A program made the position numbers and the translations under genes. Positions 1 to 7,964 of a stretch of DNA of 64,000 nt are shown one piece after another; the first letter of the stretch is position 1, and the number at the start of each line of letters is the position of its first letter. The notes beneath the pieces were generated by a model that saw nothing but the letters and a program-made list of their open reading frames with translations, was not told the origin of the DNA and searched no databases. The DNA is from Baekduia alba (GTDB lineage: Bacteria; Actinomycetota; Thermoleophilia; Solirubrobacterales; Solirubrobacteraceae), in NCBI RefSeq assembly GCF_028416635.1, contig NZ_CP114013.1, positions 62,001 through 126,000 on the forward strand. The letters run 5' to 3'.

Positions 1-77
1 CCGGTTCCCCCGCCGGCAAGGCCAAGCTCCTCTTCAGCGACACGCTCGAGAAGCTTCGCGACCGGACGGCGCGCTGA
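1..77 (+). CDS. Partial C-terminus, probably flagellar protein FliO
   Basis: Only the last 24 codons are in the window. The TGA stop overlaps the fliP ATG (TGATG), so the two genes are translationally coupled. The tail is charged and helical (ends LEKLRDRTAR), as in the cytoplasmic end of FliO, the small membrane protein usually encoded just before fliP. The assignment rests on position and this tail alone; another flagellar protein is possible. Confidence 0.45.
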   Translation, partial: GSPAGKAKLLFSDTLEKLRDRTAR

Positions 78-751
78 TGGTCTCCGCGACGATCTCCGCC
101 GCCACCCAGAACGGCATCAGCGCCGACGGCGACAACGCCGTCCAGCTGCTGATCCTCGTCGGGGCGGTCACGCTCGTCCCGGCGCTGCTGTTCTGCGTCA
201 CGGGCTTCACGCGGATCCTCGTCGTCCTCGGCTTCATCCGCACCGGCTTGGGCACCCCGACGGCGCCGCCGAACCAGGTCCTGGTCGGCATCGCGCTGTT
301 CCTCACCATCTTCGTGATGGCGCCGACTTTCACCCAGGTCAAGAAGGACGCCATCGACCCGCTGGCCAAGCACCAGATCACGCAGGCCGAGGCGCTGGAC
401 CGCGGCCAGAAGCCGCTGCGCGAGTTCATGTTCCGCCAGACGCGGACCAAGGACCTCGCGCTGTTCGTGAACCTCGCGCACCTCAAGCGCCCCAAGACGC
501 GCGCCGACGTCCCGACCTACGTCCTGATCCCCGCGTTCATCATCTCGGAGCTCAAGACGGCGTTCCAGATCGGCTTCCTCATCTTCCTGCCGTTCCTGGT
601 GATCGACCTGGTGGTCAGCTCCACCCTCATGTCCATGGGCATGATGATGCTGCCACCCGCGTTCATCAGCCTGCCCTTCAAGATCCTGCTCTTCGTCCTC
701 GTGGACGGCTGGGACTTGATCACCCGCTCGCTCGTGGAGTCGTTCCACTGA
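77..751 (+). CDS. fliP: Flagellar type III export protein FliP
   Basis: FliP is a core membrane subunit of the flagellar export gate; with FliQ and FliR it forms the protein-conducting channel. The 224-residue product has an early hydrophobic segment (about 22-42), the family stretch VTGFTRILVVLGFIRTGLGT, a second helix with FLTIFVMAP, a polar middle, and a C-terminal hydrophobic hairpin with the LMSMGMMMLPP signature. It is slightly shorter than the E. coli protein and shows no clear cleavable signal peptide. The ATG overlaps the upstream stop, and the TGA overlaps the fliQ ATG (TGATG), so the start is well fixed. Confidence 0.97.
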   Translation: MVSATISAATQNGISADGDNAVQLLILVGAVTLVPALLFCVTGFTRILVVLGFIRTGLGTPTAPPNQVLVGIALFLTIFVMAPTFTQVKKDAIDPLAKHQITQAEALDRGQKPLREFMFRQTRTKDLALFVNLAHLKRPKTRADVPTYVLIPAFIISELKTAFQIGFLIFLPFLVIDLVVSSTLMSMGMMMLPPAFISLPFKILLFVLVDGWDLITRSLVESFH

Positions 752-1020
752 TGGACACCGATACCGTCGTCACCCTCTCGACGCAGGCGATGAGCCTCGC
801 GTTGAAGCTCTCGATCCCGCTGCTCGGCGTGGGCCTGATCGTGGGCGTGCTGATCTCGATCGTGCAGGCCGTCACCTCCATCCAGGAGCAGACGCTCTCG
901 TTCATCCCGAAGGTGCTGGCGATGGCGGCCGTGCTCGTCGTCGGTGGTCCGTGGATGCTCAACCAGCTGTTGAGCTACACGTCGGAGCTGTGGACGTCGA
1001 TCCCCAACATGGTGGGGTAG
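751..1020 (+). CDS. fliQ: Flagellar export protein FliQ
   Basis: FliQ is a two-helix membrane protein of the export gate. The 89 residues match the family's usual length and contain the typical core of a first helix, the loop SIVQAVTSIQEQTLSFIPK, and a second helix. The start overlaps the fliP stop. The stop TAG at the end shares its last G with the GTG start of fliR, continuing the fliP-fliQ-fliR order found in most flagellated bacteria. Confidence 0.97.
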   Translation: MDTDTVVTLSTQAMSLALKLSIPLLGVGLIVGVLISIVQAVTSIQEQTLSFIPKVLAMAAVLVVGGPWMLNQLLSYTSELWTSIPNMVG

Positions 1021-1823
1021 TGGGTCCGCAGCTCCAGACCTCGGCCCAGACCCTGCTCACCGACTTCGGCGAGCAGCGCGTCCTGGCGTTCTTCCTGGTC
1101 CTGGCGCGGATCTCGCCGCTCTTCCTGCTGGCGCCGCTGTTCTCGTCCAAGTTGGTGCCGGCGCGCGTGCGCACCGTCGTCGCAGTTGGCCTGGCCATCG
1201 GCCTCTCCCCGGTCGTGTCGGCCGACGTGCACCTGCCGACCGACATCCTGGGGATCGGCACGCTGCTGGGCAAGGAGCTGCTGATCGGCGGGGCGTTCGC
1301 CTACGCCCTGGCCGCGACCTTCGCGGCGCTCGCCGTCGCCGGCTCGTTCCTGGACACGACGATCGGCTTCTCCTACGGGTCGCTCGTCGACCCGGTCAAC
1401 GGCAACCAGTCCGCGATCCTCAGCACCGCCTACTCGATGATCGGGTTGATGGTGTTCATCGCCATCGGCGGTGACGCCTGGGTCATCAAGGGCCTCGCGC
1501 GCACCTACGAGATCGTCGGCCTGACGCAGTACCCGTCGCTGGGCGCGATCGTCCACGGCGCCAACGGCGCGTTCGTCCAGGTCTTCACGAGCGCCTTCGA
1601 GGTCGCCGGGCCGGTGCTGATCGCGCTGATCCTCACCGACACCGCGTTCGGCATGGTCACGCGCGTCGTCCCGACGCTCAACGCGTTCCAGGTCGCCGTC
1701 CCGGCCAAGGTCGTCCTCGGCCTGCTGCTCGTCGGCGCGTCGATGCCGTTCGTCGCCGGCTGGCTCGCCACCGAGCTGCAGACCGACGTCGGCCAGGCCC
1801 TCCAGACCCTCAAGCTCGCCTGA
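1020..1823 (+). CDS. fliR: Flagellar export protein FliR
   Basis: FliR is the single-copy export-gate subunit. The 267-residue product is a multi-pass membrane protein with the conserved early ARISPLFLLAPLFSSK region and a large hydrophobic C-terminal half. The chosen start is GTG sharing one base with the fliQ stop; an in-frame ATG 69 bases upstream would lie inside fliQ and add a non-hydrophobic leader, so it is less likely. flhB follows after 13 bases carrying the Shine-Dalgarno sequence GAGGGAGGTGG. Confidence 0.95.
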   Translation: MGPQLQTSAQTLLTDFGEQRVLAFFLVLARISPLFLLAPLFSSKLVPARVRTVVAVGLAIGLSPVVSADVHLPTDILGIGTLLGKELLIGGAFAYALAATFAALAVAGSFLDTTIGFSYGSLVDPVNGNQSAILSTAYSMIGLMVFIAIGGDAWVIKGLARTYEIVGLTQYPSLGAIVHGANGAFVQVFTSAFEVAGPVLIALILTDTAFGMVTRVVPTLNAFQVAVPAKVVLGLLLVGASMPFVAGWLATELQTDVGQALQTLKLA

Positions 1824-1836
1824 GGGAGGTGGCGCG

Positions 1837-2907
1837 ATGGCCGATGCCGACAAGACCGAGAAGGCGACACCCAAGCGCCGCGAGGAGGCGCGCAAGCAGG
1901 GCAACGTCGCGAAGTCCGCGGACCTCTCGGGCGCCGTCGTCGTGCTCGCCGGCCTGTTCATGCTCGGCGCGACCGGCTCCTCGATGGTGCAGCGGATGGC
2001 CGACGGGATCCACGACTCGCTCGCCGCCGGCGGCAGCCGCGACCCGGTCACGATGGGCACGGTCTCCGACCTGCTGCTCAAGAGCGGCGCGAACGTCGTC
2101 TGGTGCCTGGCGCCGATCGTCGGCGTGTGCGCGGTGGCGGCGATCGTCGTCAACCTCGCCCAGGTCGGCATCCGGCCCAAGACGCAGGCGCTCAAGCCCA
2201 ACTTCAAGCGCCTCAGCCCGCAGCAGGGCCTCAAGCGCATCTTCGGCAAGCAGGGCCTCGTCGAGCTCTTCAAGAACCTCGTGAAGATCGCGGTCGTCGC
2301 GTACGTCGTCCTCAGCGCGTTCCTCCCGCACATGACCGACTACGCCGCGATGGTCGGCGTCTCCCCGCTGCAGCTCGGCGGGTCGATCGCCGCGCTCGTG
2401 AAGTCGATCGCGATGCGGGCGGCCTTCGCCTACCTCTTCATCGGGGTCGTGGACTTCTTCTATCAGCGCTTCACGCGCGAGAAGGGTCTGCGGATGAAGA
2501 AGGAGGAGGTCAAGGAGGAGTCCAAGGGCCAGGACCTCCCCGCCGAGGTCAAGGGCGCGATCCGCCGCCGCCAGCGCGAGGCCGCCCGCGCCCGGATGAT
2601 GGCCGACGTCCCGACCGCGGACGTCATCGTCACCAACCCCACGCACTTCTCCGTCGCCCTGAAGTACGACGGCAAGTCCAACGCGCCGACGGTCGTCGCC
2701 AAGGGCCAGGACCTCCTGGCCCTGCGCATCCGCGAGATCGCCGCCGAGAACAACGTGCCGATCGTCCCCGACCCGCCGCTCGCGCGCTCCATGCACGACA
2801 CGGTCGAGGTCGGCCAGATGATCCCCGAGGACCTGTTCCAGGCCGTCGCCCAGATCCTCGCCTACGTCTATCGCGTCGCCGGCCGCCGCCGGTTCGGCGC
2901 CGCCTAG
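1837..2907 (+). CDS. flhB: Flagellar export switch protein FlhB
   Basis: FlhB controls the switch of export specificity from hook to filament substrates. The 356 residues show the charged N-terminus (ADKTEKATPKRREEAR), four membrane segments up to about residue 215, and the cytoplasmic FlhB_C domain with the self-cleavage motif N267-P268-T269-H270. The family cleaves between Asn and Pro. Length and motif position are close to the E. coli protein (N269). A strong ribosome binding site precedes the ATG. Confidence 0.97.
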   Translation: MADADKTEKATPKRREEARKQGNVAKSADLSGAVVVLAGLFMLGATGSSMVQRMADGIHDSLAAGGSRDPVTMGTVSDLLLKSGANVVWCLAPIVGVCAVAAIVVNLAQVGIRPKTQALKPNFKRLSPQQGLKRIFGKQGLVELFKNLVKIAVVAYVVLSAFLPHMTDYAAMVGVSPLQLGGSIAALVKSIAMRAAFAYLFIGVVDFFYQRFTREKGLRMKKEEVKEESKGQDLPAEVKGAIRRRQREAARARMMADVPTADVIVTNPTHFSVALKYDGKSNAPTVVAKGQDLLALRIREIAAENNVPIVPDPPLARSMHDTVEVGQMIPEDLFQAVAQILAYVYRVAGRRRFGAA

Positions 2908-2921
2908 AGGACCCGCAGATC

Positions 2922-4988
2922 ATGACCAACGTGATGCAGAAGTTCGGCAAGTACACCGACCTGATCGCCGCCGGCGTGGTGGTCCTGGTCGTGGTGATGT
3001 TGATCATCCCGCTGCCGCCGATGCTGCTGGACCTGCTGATCACGCTGAACATCAGCTGCGCGCTGGCGATCGTGATCACCACGCTCTACGTCAAGAAGGC
3101 GCTGGAGTTCTCCGTCTTCCCGTCGCTGCTGCTGATCACGACGCTGTTCCGGTTGGCCATCAACATCTCGGTCACCCGCCTGATCCTGCTGCAGGGCGAC
3201 GCCGGCCACGTCGTCGAGGCGTTCGGCAAGTTCGTCATCGGCGGCAACATCGTCGTCGGCCTCGTCGTCTTCCTGATCCTCATCGTCATCCAGTTCGTCG
3301 TCGTCACCAACGGCGCCGGGCGCGTGGCCGAGGTCGGCGCGCGCTTCACCCTGGACGCCATGCCGGGCAAGCAGATGGCGATCGACGCCGACCTCAACGC
3401 CGGGCAGATCACCGAGGACCAGGCCCGCCTGCGCCGCAAGGAGATCTCCGAGGAGGCGGACTTCTACGGCGCGATGGACGGCGCCTCGAAGTTCGTGAAG
3501 GGCGACGCGATGGCGGCCGTCCTGATCACGATGATCAACCTCATCGGCGGCATCGTCGTCGGCGTGATGATGCAGCACCGCTCGTTCGGCGAGGCCGTCC
3601 ATCACTTCTCGCTGCTGAGCGTCGGCGACGGCCTCGCCGCGCAGATCCCGGCGCTGCTGATCTCGGTCGCGACCGGCATCATCGTCACGCGCTCGGCCAG
3701 CCAGGACGACCTCGGCTCGCAGGTCGTCACGCAGATCGGCGGCCAGCAGCGCGCCCCGCTCGTCGCCGGCGTCGTCATCTGCTTCTTCGCGCTGATCCCG
3801 GGGCTGCCGAAGATCCCGTTCCTCGTCATCGGCGGCCTGTTCTTCTTCGCCGGCCGCACGCTCAGCAAGAACGCGAAGGCCGCGGAGGTCGCCGAGGCGG
3901 GCAAGGCCGCCGAGCTGGCCGCCGCGCCGCCGGCGCTGGCCTCACCGCGCGACCAGGTCCAGGAGGCGCTGAGCCTCGACCCGCTCGAGCTGTGCATCGG
4001 CTTCGGCCTCGTGCCGCTCGTCGACGGCTCGGCCGGCGGCTCGCTGCTGCAGCGCGTCAGCGCCGTCCGCCGGCAGATCGCGGCCGAGGTGGGCACGATC
4101 ATCCCGTCGGTCCGCATCCACGACGAGATCGGGCTCCAGAGCCACGAGTACTCCGTCAAGGTCCGCGGCACCGAGGTCGCGCGCGGCCAGATCATGGCGG
4201 GCCATCAGCTGGCGCTCGACCCGGGCGACGCGTTCGGCAACCTCGACGGCATCCCGACCCAGGACCCGGCCTACGGCATGGCCGCGGTGTGGATCACGGA
4301 CGCGCAGCGCGCCGAAGCCGAGGCGTTGGGGTACACCGTGGTCGACGCGGAGTCGGTGGTCGTCACGCACCTGACCGAGACGATCCGGCGTCACACCGCC
4401 GACCTGCTCACCCGTCAGGACGTGCGCACGCTGCTGGACAGCCTCAAGGAGCACAACCAGGCCGTCGTCGAGGAGGTCGTCCCCGACCTGCTCTCGGTCG
4501 GCGAGCTGCAGCGCGTCCTGCAAGCGCTCTTGCGCGAGGGCGTCTCGATCCGCGACCTCGGCGCGGTCGTCGAGGCGGCCGGCGACCGGGCCCGCGTCAC
4601 GCGCGATCCGGAGCTGCTGGCCGAGTACGCCCGCCAGGCGCTGGGCCGCACGATCGTGTCCCCGTACCTCGACGCGGAGCGCACGCTGCGGGCGATCACG
4701 CTCGACCCGGGCCTCGAGCAGGAGGTGTCGGACGCCATCGCCCAGACACCCGACGGCGAGTACCTGGCGATGGATCCCTCGCGCGCGCAGGCTTTGGTGC
4801 ACCAGTTGTCGAACCATGTCGAGCAGGCCGTCACGCGCGGCCGGCGACCGGTGCTGATCTGCTCCTCTCGCGTGCGTCGTCACTTGCGTCGACTGTGCGA
4901 GCAGGCGCTGCCCCAGCTCTCGGTCTGCGCCTACAACGAGATCGCACCCGGCATCGGCGTTGAGACGATCGGAGTCGTGACTGCCTGA
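2922..4988 (+). CDS. flhA: Flagellar export gate protein FlhA
   Basis: FlhA is the large export-gate protein; its cytoplasmic ring docks chaperone-substrate complexes. The 688-residue product has about eight membrane segments in the first 330 residues and the FHIPEP-type loop with GRVAEVGARFTLDAMPGKQ. The cytoplasmic domain carries the GDAFGNLDGIPTQDPAYGM stretch. The ATG lies 14 bases after flhB with a weak purine-rich site (AGAGG). The TGA overlaps the flhF ATG. No truncation is seen. Confidence 0.97.
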   Translation: MTNVMQKFGKYTDLIAAGVVVLVVVMLIIPLPPMLLDLLITLNISCALAIVITTLYVKKALEFSVFPSLLLITTLFRLAINISVTRLILLQGDAGHVVEAFGKFVIGGNIVVGLVVFLILIVIQFVVVTNGAGRVAEVGARFTLDAMPGKQMAIDADLNAGQITEDQARLRRKEISEEADFYGAMDGASKFVKGDAMAAVLITMINLIGGIVVGVMMQHRSFGEAVHHFSLLSVGDGLAAQIPALLISVATGIIVTRSASQDDLGSQVVTQIGGQQRAPLVAGVVICFFALIPGLPKIPFLVIGGLFFFAGRTLSKNAKAAEVAEAGKAAELAAAPPALASPRDQVQEALSLDPLELCIGFGLVPLVDGSAGGSLLQRVSAVRRQIAAEVGTIIPSVRIHDEIGLQSHEYSVKVRGTEVARGQIMAGHQLALDPGDAFGNLDGIPTQDPAYGMAAVWITDAQRAEAEALGYTVVDAESVVVTHLTETIRRHTADLLTRQDVRTLLDSLKEHNQAVVEEVVPDLLSVGELQRVLQALLREGVSIRDLGAVVEAAGDRARVTRDPELLAEYARQALGRTIVSPYLDAERTLRAITLDPGLEQEVSDAIAQTPDGEYLAMDPSRAQALVHQLSNHVEQAVTRGRRPVLICSSRVRRHLRRLCEQALPQLSVCAYNEIAPGIGVETIGVVTA

Positions 4989-6472
4989 TGGCACCCGAGG
5001 ACCAGGACACCTACACCTACCGCGGCCGCTCCCTGGAGGAGCTCGTCCCGCGCATCCGCCAGGAGCTGGGCGACGACGCGGTCATCGTGGCGCGGCGCGA
5101 GACGACCAGCGGCGGCGTCGGCGGGTTCTTCGCCAAGCGCGAGATCGAGGTCGAGGTGCGCCCGGGGACCCTGACCCCACCCACCCCCGCCCCCGGCGTG
5201 GCCGCCGCGTTCGCGCAGCAGCTCGCCGAGGCGCACGAGCGCCAGGCCCAGCCATCCGGCGAGGTCCGCCCGATGACGGCGCCCGAGATCGACGCGCTGC
5301 CCGGCCCGACCGACGTCAACGTGACCGTCGACGACCTGTTCCCGGCCCCGTCGCCGGCGGCGTCGCAGAACCTCGCCGCGCTGTTCAACGCGGGGCTGCC
5401 GCCGGCCGCGCCGGAGCCCGAGCCCGAGCCCGAGCCCGCGGCGGAGGAGCCGCAGCCCGCGCCGGTCGCCAAGCAGCCCGAGGTGCTCGACGACGACGAG
5501 TGGGAGGAGGTCTACGGCGCCGAGGAGGAGGCCGAGATCGAGGTCGAGCAGCCCACCGGGATGTTCGACTACCTCGGCGTCGAGCCCGCGGCCGAGCCGG
5601 TCGCGCCCGCGCCGGAGCCCGTGGTCGAGGTCGCGCCCGAGCCGGCGCCGGCGCCCGAGCCCGTCGCCCAGGTCATCGCGCCCGCGGCCGGGGTGGGCGG
5701 GTCCGGTGTCGGCATGCCGGCCGCCGCGCTCGTCGCCGCCGAGCGGCTCGTCGCCCGCGGCCTGCGCGAGGGCCTCGCCGAGGCGATCGCGGAGGAGGCC
5801 ATCGCCGGCCTCGCGCCGCTGATGCCCGGCGCCGACCCCAAGGACCTCGTGACCGACGCGCTCGCGCGCCGCATCCCGATGCACCCGCTGCGCCGCGGCC
5901 CCGGCGTCGTCGGCTTCGTCGGCCCCGGCGGCGCCGGCAAGACGCGCTGCGTCGCGCGCCTCGCGGCCGCGCACGCGCGCCACGGCATCCTGCCCGTCAC
6001 CGTCATCGCCCTGCGCTCGCCCGACGGCGGCGCGGAGCTCCGGCGCCTCCTGGCGCCCTACGGCGTCGCGCTGCACGCGATCGAGAGCGGCGCGGAGGGC
6101 GCCGGCACGATCGCGGAGCTGCGCGGCACCGGCCTCGTCATCGTCGACACGCCGGGCGTCAGCCCGCGGTCGACTGGCGAGCTGCGCGCCCTCGGGCTCG
6201 AGCTGGACTCGCTCGCGCCCGACGAGCTGCACCTCGCCGTGCCCGCCACGATCGGCCCCGCCGCCGCCCAGGAGCTCGTCGGCGGCGTCCGCGAGCTGGG
6301 CGTGGGCGCGCTGGTGCTCACGCACACCGACGAGACCGAGATGCTCGGGACCGTCATCGGCCTGGCCATCGACTCCGGCCTGCCGCTGTCCTACCTCGCC
6401 CGCGGCCAGGCCGTCGAGGCAGGGCTGAAGCCCGCGTCCGCCACCGAGCTCGCGCGCGACCTCGTGCCATGA
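4988..6472 (+). CDS. flhF: Flagellar SRP-family GTPase FlhF (divergent G motifs)
   Basis: FlhF is an SRP-type GTPase that sets flagellar number and position. The N-terminal 55 residues (YRGRSLEELVPRIRQELGDD, then GGFFAKREIEVEV) match the FlhF B domain. A Pro/Glu-rich linker (about 60-240) follows, then an N and G domain. The P-loop is GPGGAGKT (G312-T319). G3 reads DTPG rather than DTAG, and the TKxD position reads THTD. These changes leave GTP binding likely but specificity uncertain. The C-terminal LARGQAVEAGLKPASATELARDL is typical of the family. No flhG or fliA follows, which is unusual. The stop overlaps the next start (ATGA). Confidence 0.9.
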   Translation: MAPEDQDTYTYRGRSLEELVPRIRQELGDDAVIVARRETTSGGVGGFFAKREIEVEVRPGTLTPPTPAPGVAAAFAQQLAEAHERQAQPSGEVRPMTAPEIDALPGPTDVNVTVDDLFPAPSPAASQNLAALFNAGLPPAAPEPEPEPEPAAEEPQPAPVAKQPEVLDDDEWEEVYGAEEEAEIEVEQPTGMFDYLGVEPAAEPVAPAPEPVVEVAPEPAPAPEPVAQVIAPAAGVGGSGVGMPAAALVAAERLVARGLREGLAEAIAEEAIAGLAPLMPGADPKDLVTDALARRIPMHPLRRGPGVVGFVGPGGAGKTRCVARLAAAHARHGILPVTVIALRSPDGGAELRRLLAPYGVALHAIESGAEGAGTIAELRGTGLVIVDTPGVSPRSTGELRALGLELDSLAPDELHLAVPATIGPAAAQELVGGVRELGVGALVLTHTDETEMLGTVIGLAIDSGLPLSYLARGQAVEAGLKPASATELARDLVP

Positions 6473-7128
6473 GCCGCCTGCTCCCCAACGTCGGCGACGA
6501 GCTGCTCCTGTCGGTCCCGCAGACCGAGCAGGTGCTCGTCCGCGTCACCGCCGACGGGCCCGGCTTCTTCGACCTGGCGCTGCTGGAGCAGCCCGACACG
6601 CCCCAGCCGATGCTCGAGCGCAGCGCGCTGACGATCGAGTTCGTCAACGACGACGGCGTCGCCCGCATGCACGGCAGGCTCGACGTCCCGCGCTACCGCC
6701 GGGGCACCGGCCGCGGCTACGGCGAGGGCTACAGCGCGAAGGACACCGTGCGCTTCGCCCACCGCGGCAGCCCGCAGCTCCTGCGCCGCCGCGAGTTCGT
6801 GCGTGCGACGGTGGACCTGCCGCTCACGCTCCTGTCGGCCGACGCCGATGAACAGGACGTGACCACGCAGGCCCACGCGATCGACCTCTCCGGCGGCGGC
6901 ATGCTCGTCGAGGGCCTGGCCCACCGTCCGGGCCTCGACGCCGAGCGGCGCTTCGAGCTCGACCTCGGCGACGGCAGCGCGCCGGTCCGCGGCGCGGGAC
7001 GCATCGTGCGGCTGGAGACCGGCGACCGCGTCGGCCTGCAGTTCAGCGACGTCTCGCAGCCCGACTGCGTCCGGCTCCAGCACCTCGCGTTCGCGATGTC
7101 GCGCGAACAGCGGCGGAGGTTCGCCTGA
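6469..7128 (+). CDS. PilZ domain protein, YcgR-like c-di-GMP receptor
   Basis: The 219-residue product has an N-terminal YcgR/YpfA-like beta domain (about 1-100) and a C-terminal PilZ domain. Both c-di-GMP contacts are intact: the RxxxR motif at R108-R112 within RRREFVR, and D139-L-S141-G-G-G144 as the (D/N)xSxxG motif. In other bacteria such proteins slow or brake the flagellar motor when c-di-GMP rises. Being inside the flagellar export operon, with ATGA overlap to flhF and TGATG overlap to the next gene, supports a motility role. The ligand is inferred from motifs. Confidence 0.9.
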   Translation: MSRLLPNVGDELLLSVPQTEQVLVRVTADGPGFFDLALLEQPDTPQPMLERSALTIEFVNDDGVARMHGRLDVPRYRRGTGRGYGEGYSAKDTVRFAHRGSPQLLRRREFVRATVDLPLTLLSADADEQDVTTQAHAIDLSGGGMLVEGLAHRPGLDAERRFELDLGDGSAPVRGAGRIVRLETGDRVGLQFSDVSQPDCVRLQHLAFAMSREQRRRFA

Positions 7129-7577
7129 TGGCCAAGAAGGACAAGGGCGGCGACGCCCCGACCGAGGTCATGGCCGCCGCCGAGGGCGCCGTGGCGCCGA
7201 ACGGCGACGGCATCCGCCTCTCCGCCCACCCGCGCGCCCGCCGCCACATCGGCATCGCCAAGGGCTGGGGCGGCCTGATCGCGTTCCTGGTCGTCCTCAA
7301 GCTGTCGCGCGGCGCGGCCCTGCCGTGGCCCGACGCGATCGAGCGCGCCGTCGTCGGCGGCGTGATCGGCTACGTGGTCGCCTGGGCCATCGCCCAGACG
7401 ATCTGGCGCCACGTCGCGCTCGCCGAGCTCGAGCAGCTGCGCAAGAAGCTCATCCTGATGGCCGAGGACCAGGCGGAGGAGCGCGAGCGGCAGATCGCCG
7501 AGGCCCGCGCCGCCGCCGCGGCGACCGCCGCGGCCGCCAACGCCGGCGGCGTCCCCGAACCCGTTCCGCAGGGCTAG
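7128..7577 (+). CDS. Small two-helix membrane protein of the flagellar operon
   Basis: I do not recognise this 149-residue protein. It has a charged N-terminus (about 1-45), two hydrophobic segments (about 46-64 and 71-92), then a charged helix likely to form a coiled coil (ELEQLRKKLILMAEDQAEER) and an Ala-rich tail. The start overlaps the PilZ gene stop, so it belongs to the flagellar operon. A membrane partner for the PilZ protein or the motor is possible but not shown by the sequence. Confidence 0.75.
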   Translation: MAKKDKGGDAPTEVMAAAEGAVAPNGDGIRLSAHPRARRHIGIAKGWGGLIAFLVVLKLSRGAALPWPDAIERAVVGGVIGYVVAWAIAQTIWRHVALAELEQLRKKLILMAEDQAEERERQIAEARAAAAATAAAANAGGVPEPVPQG

Positions 7578-7594
7578 GAAAGCGAGGTTGAGCC

Positions 7595-7795
7595 GTGCCA
7601 TTGGACCCCATCAACCCGATCGGTCCGCGGCGCGGCGCCCAGCCGGACGCCATCCCCGCGATCCGTCGCCCCGAGAGCTCGACGGACAAGCGCGAGCGCG
7701 ACGCCGGCGAGCAGCGCCGCAAGCGCCGCCCCGTCGTCCCGGAACTCCCGCCGCCGCCCGACGACGGGCTGCCGCACATCGACGTCCGGGTCTGA
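7595..7795 (+). CDS. Short Pro/Arg-rich protein, unknown
   Basis: A 66-residue product from GTG, with a weak upstream AGCGAGG. It begins PLDPINPIGP and ends with a Pro run before LPHIDVRV. It lacks membrane segments and looks disordered. It is the last gene before the flagellin promoter, 17 bases after the preceding stop. The frame fits the high-GC codon pattern (third-position G/C), which supports coding, but I know no homologue. Confidence 0.55.
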   Translation: MPLDPINPIGPRRGAQPDAIPAIRRPESSTDKRERDAGEQRRKRRPVVPELPPPPDDGLPHIDVRV

Positions 7796-7840
7796 CGCCC
7801 GCGATCTGACAACTCCCGTCCAAAGGACCCTGGACACACC

Positions 7841-7868
7841 TCAAGCAGGTCTCATGGGCCGCCGATCA
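7841..7868 (+). promoter_or_regulatory. Sigma-28/sigma-D-like promoter of the flagellin gene
   Basis: TCAAG (7841-7845), 15 bases, then GCCGATCA (7861-7868). The known flagellar sigma-28 class reads roughly TAAA-N15-GCCGATAA. The predicted transcription start is near 7875, which leaves a leader of about 90 bases. The same two boxes recur at five other sites in the window. Confidence 0.8.
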
Positions 7869-7874
7869 CCGGCG

Positions 7875-7964
7875 TAGCGGCGCAAGGAATGCACCGCCGG
7901 CAGCAAGCAGCGACATGGAGTCGCTGTGGGACCCCAACACAAACGTCATCAAGGAGATCGACGA
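7875..7964 (+). promoter_or_regulatory. Flagellin mRNA leader with CsrA-like hairpin
   Basis: A perfect 6-bp hairpin AGCGAC-ATGGA-GTCGCT (7909-7925) displays ATGGA in its loop. Two further ANGGA sites are AAGGA at 7884-7888, in a short GCA/TGC stem, and AAGGA at 7951-7955, which is also the Shine-Dalgarno sequence. CsrA binds ANGGA, preferably in hairpin loops, and in Bacillus subtilis represses flagellin translation through one upstream site and one over the Shine-Dalgarno. The pattern here is the same, but no csrA or fliW gene is in the window. Confidence 0.45.

Noticed and set aside
951-1019. ATG start for fliR inside fliQ
   Set aside because: The added 23 residues are hydrophilic and unlike FliR; GTG overlapping the fliQ stop continues the operon's coupling pattern.
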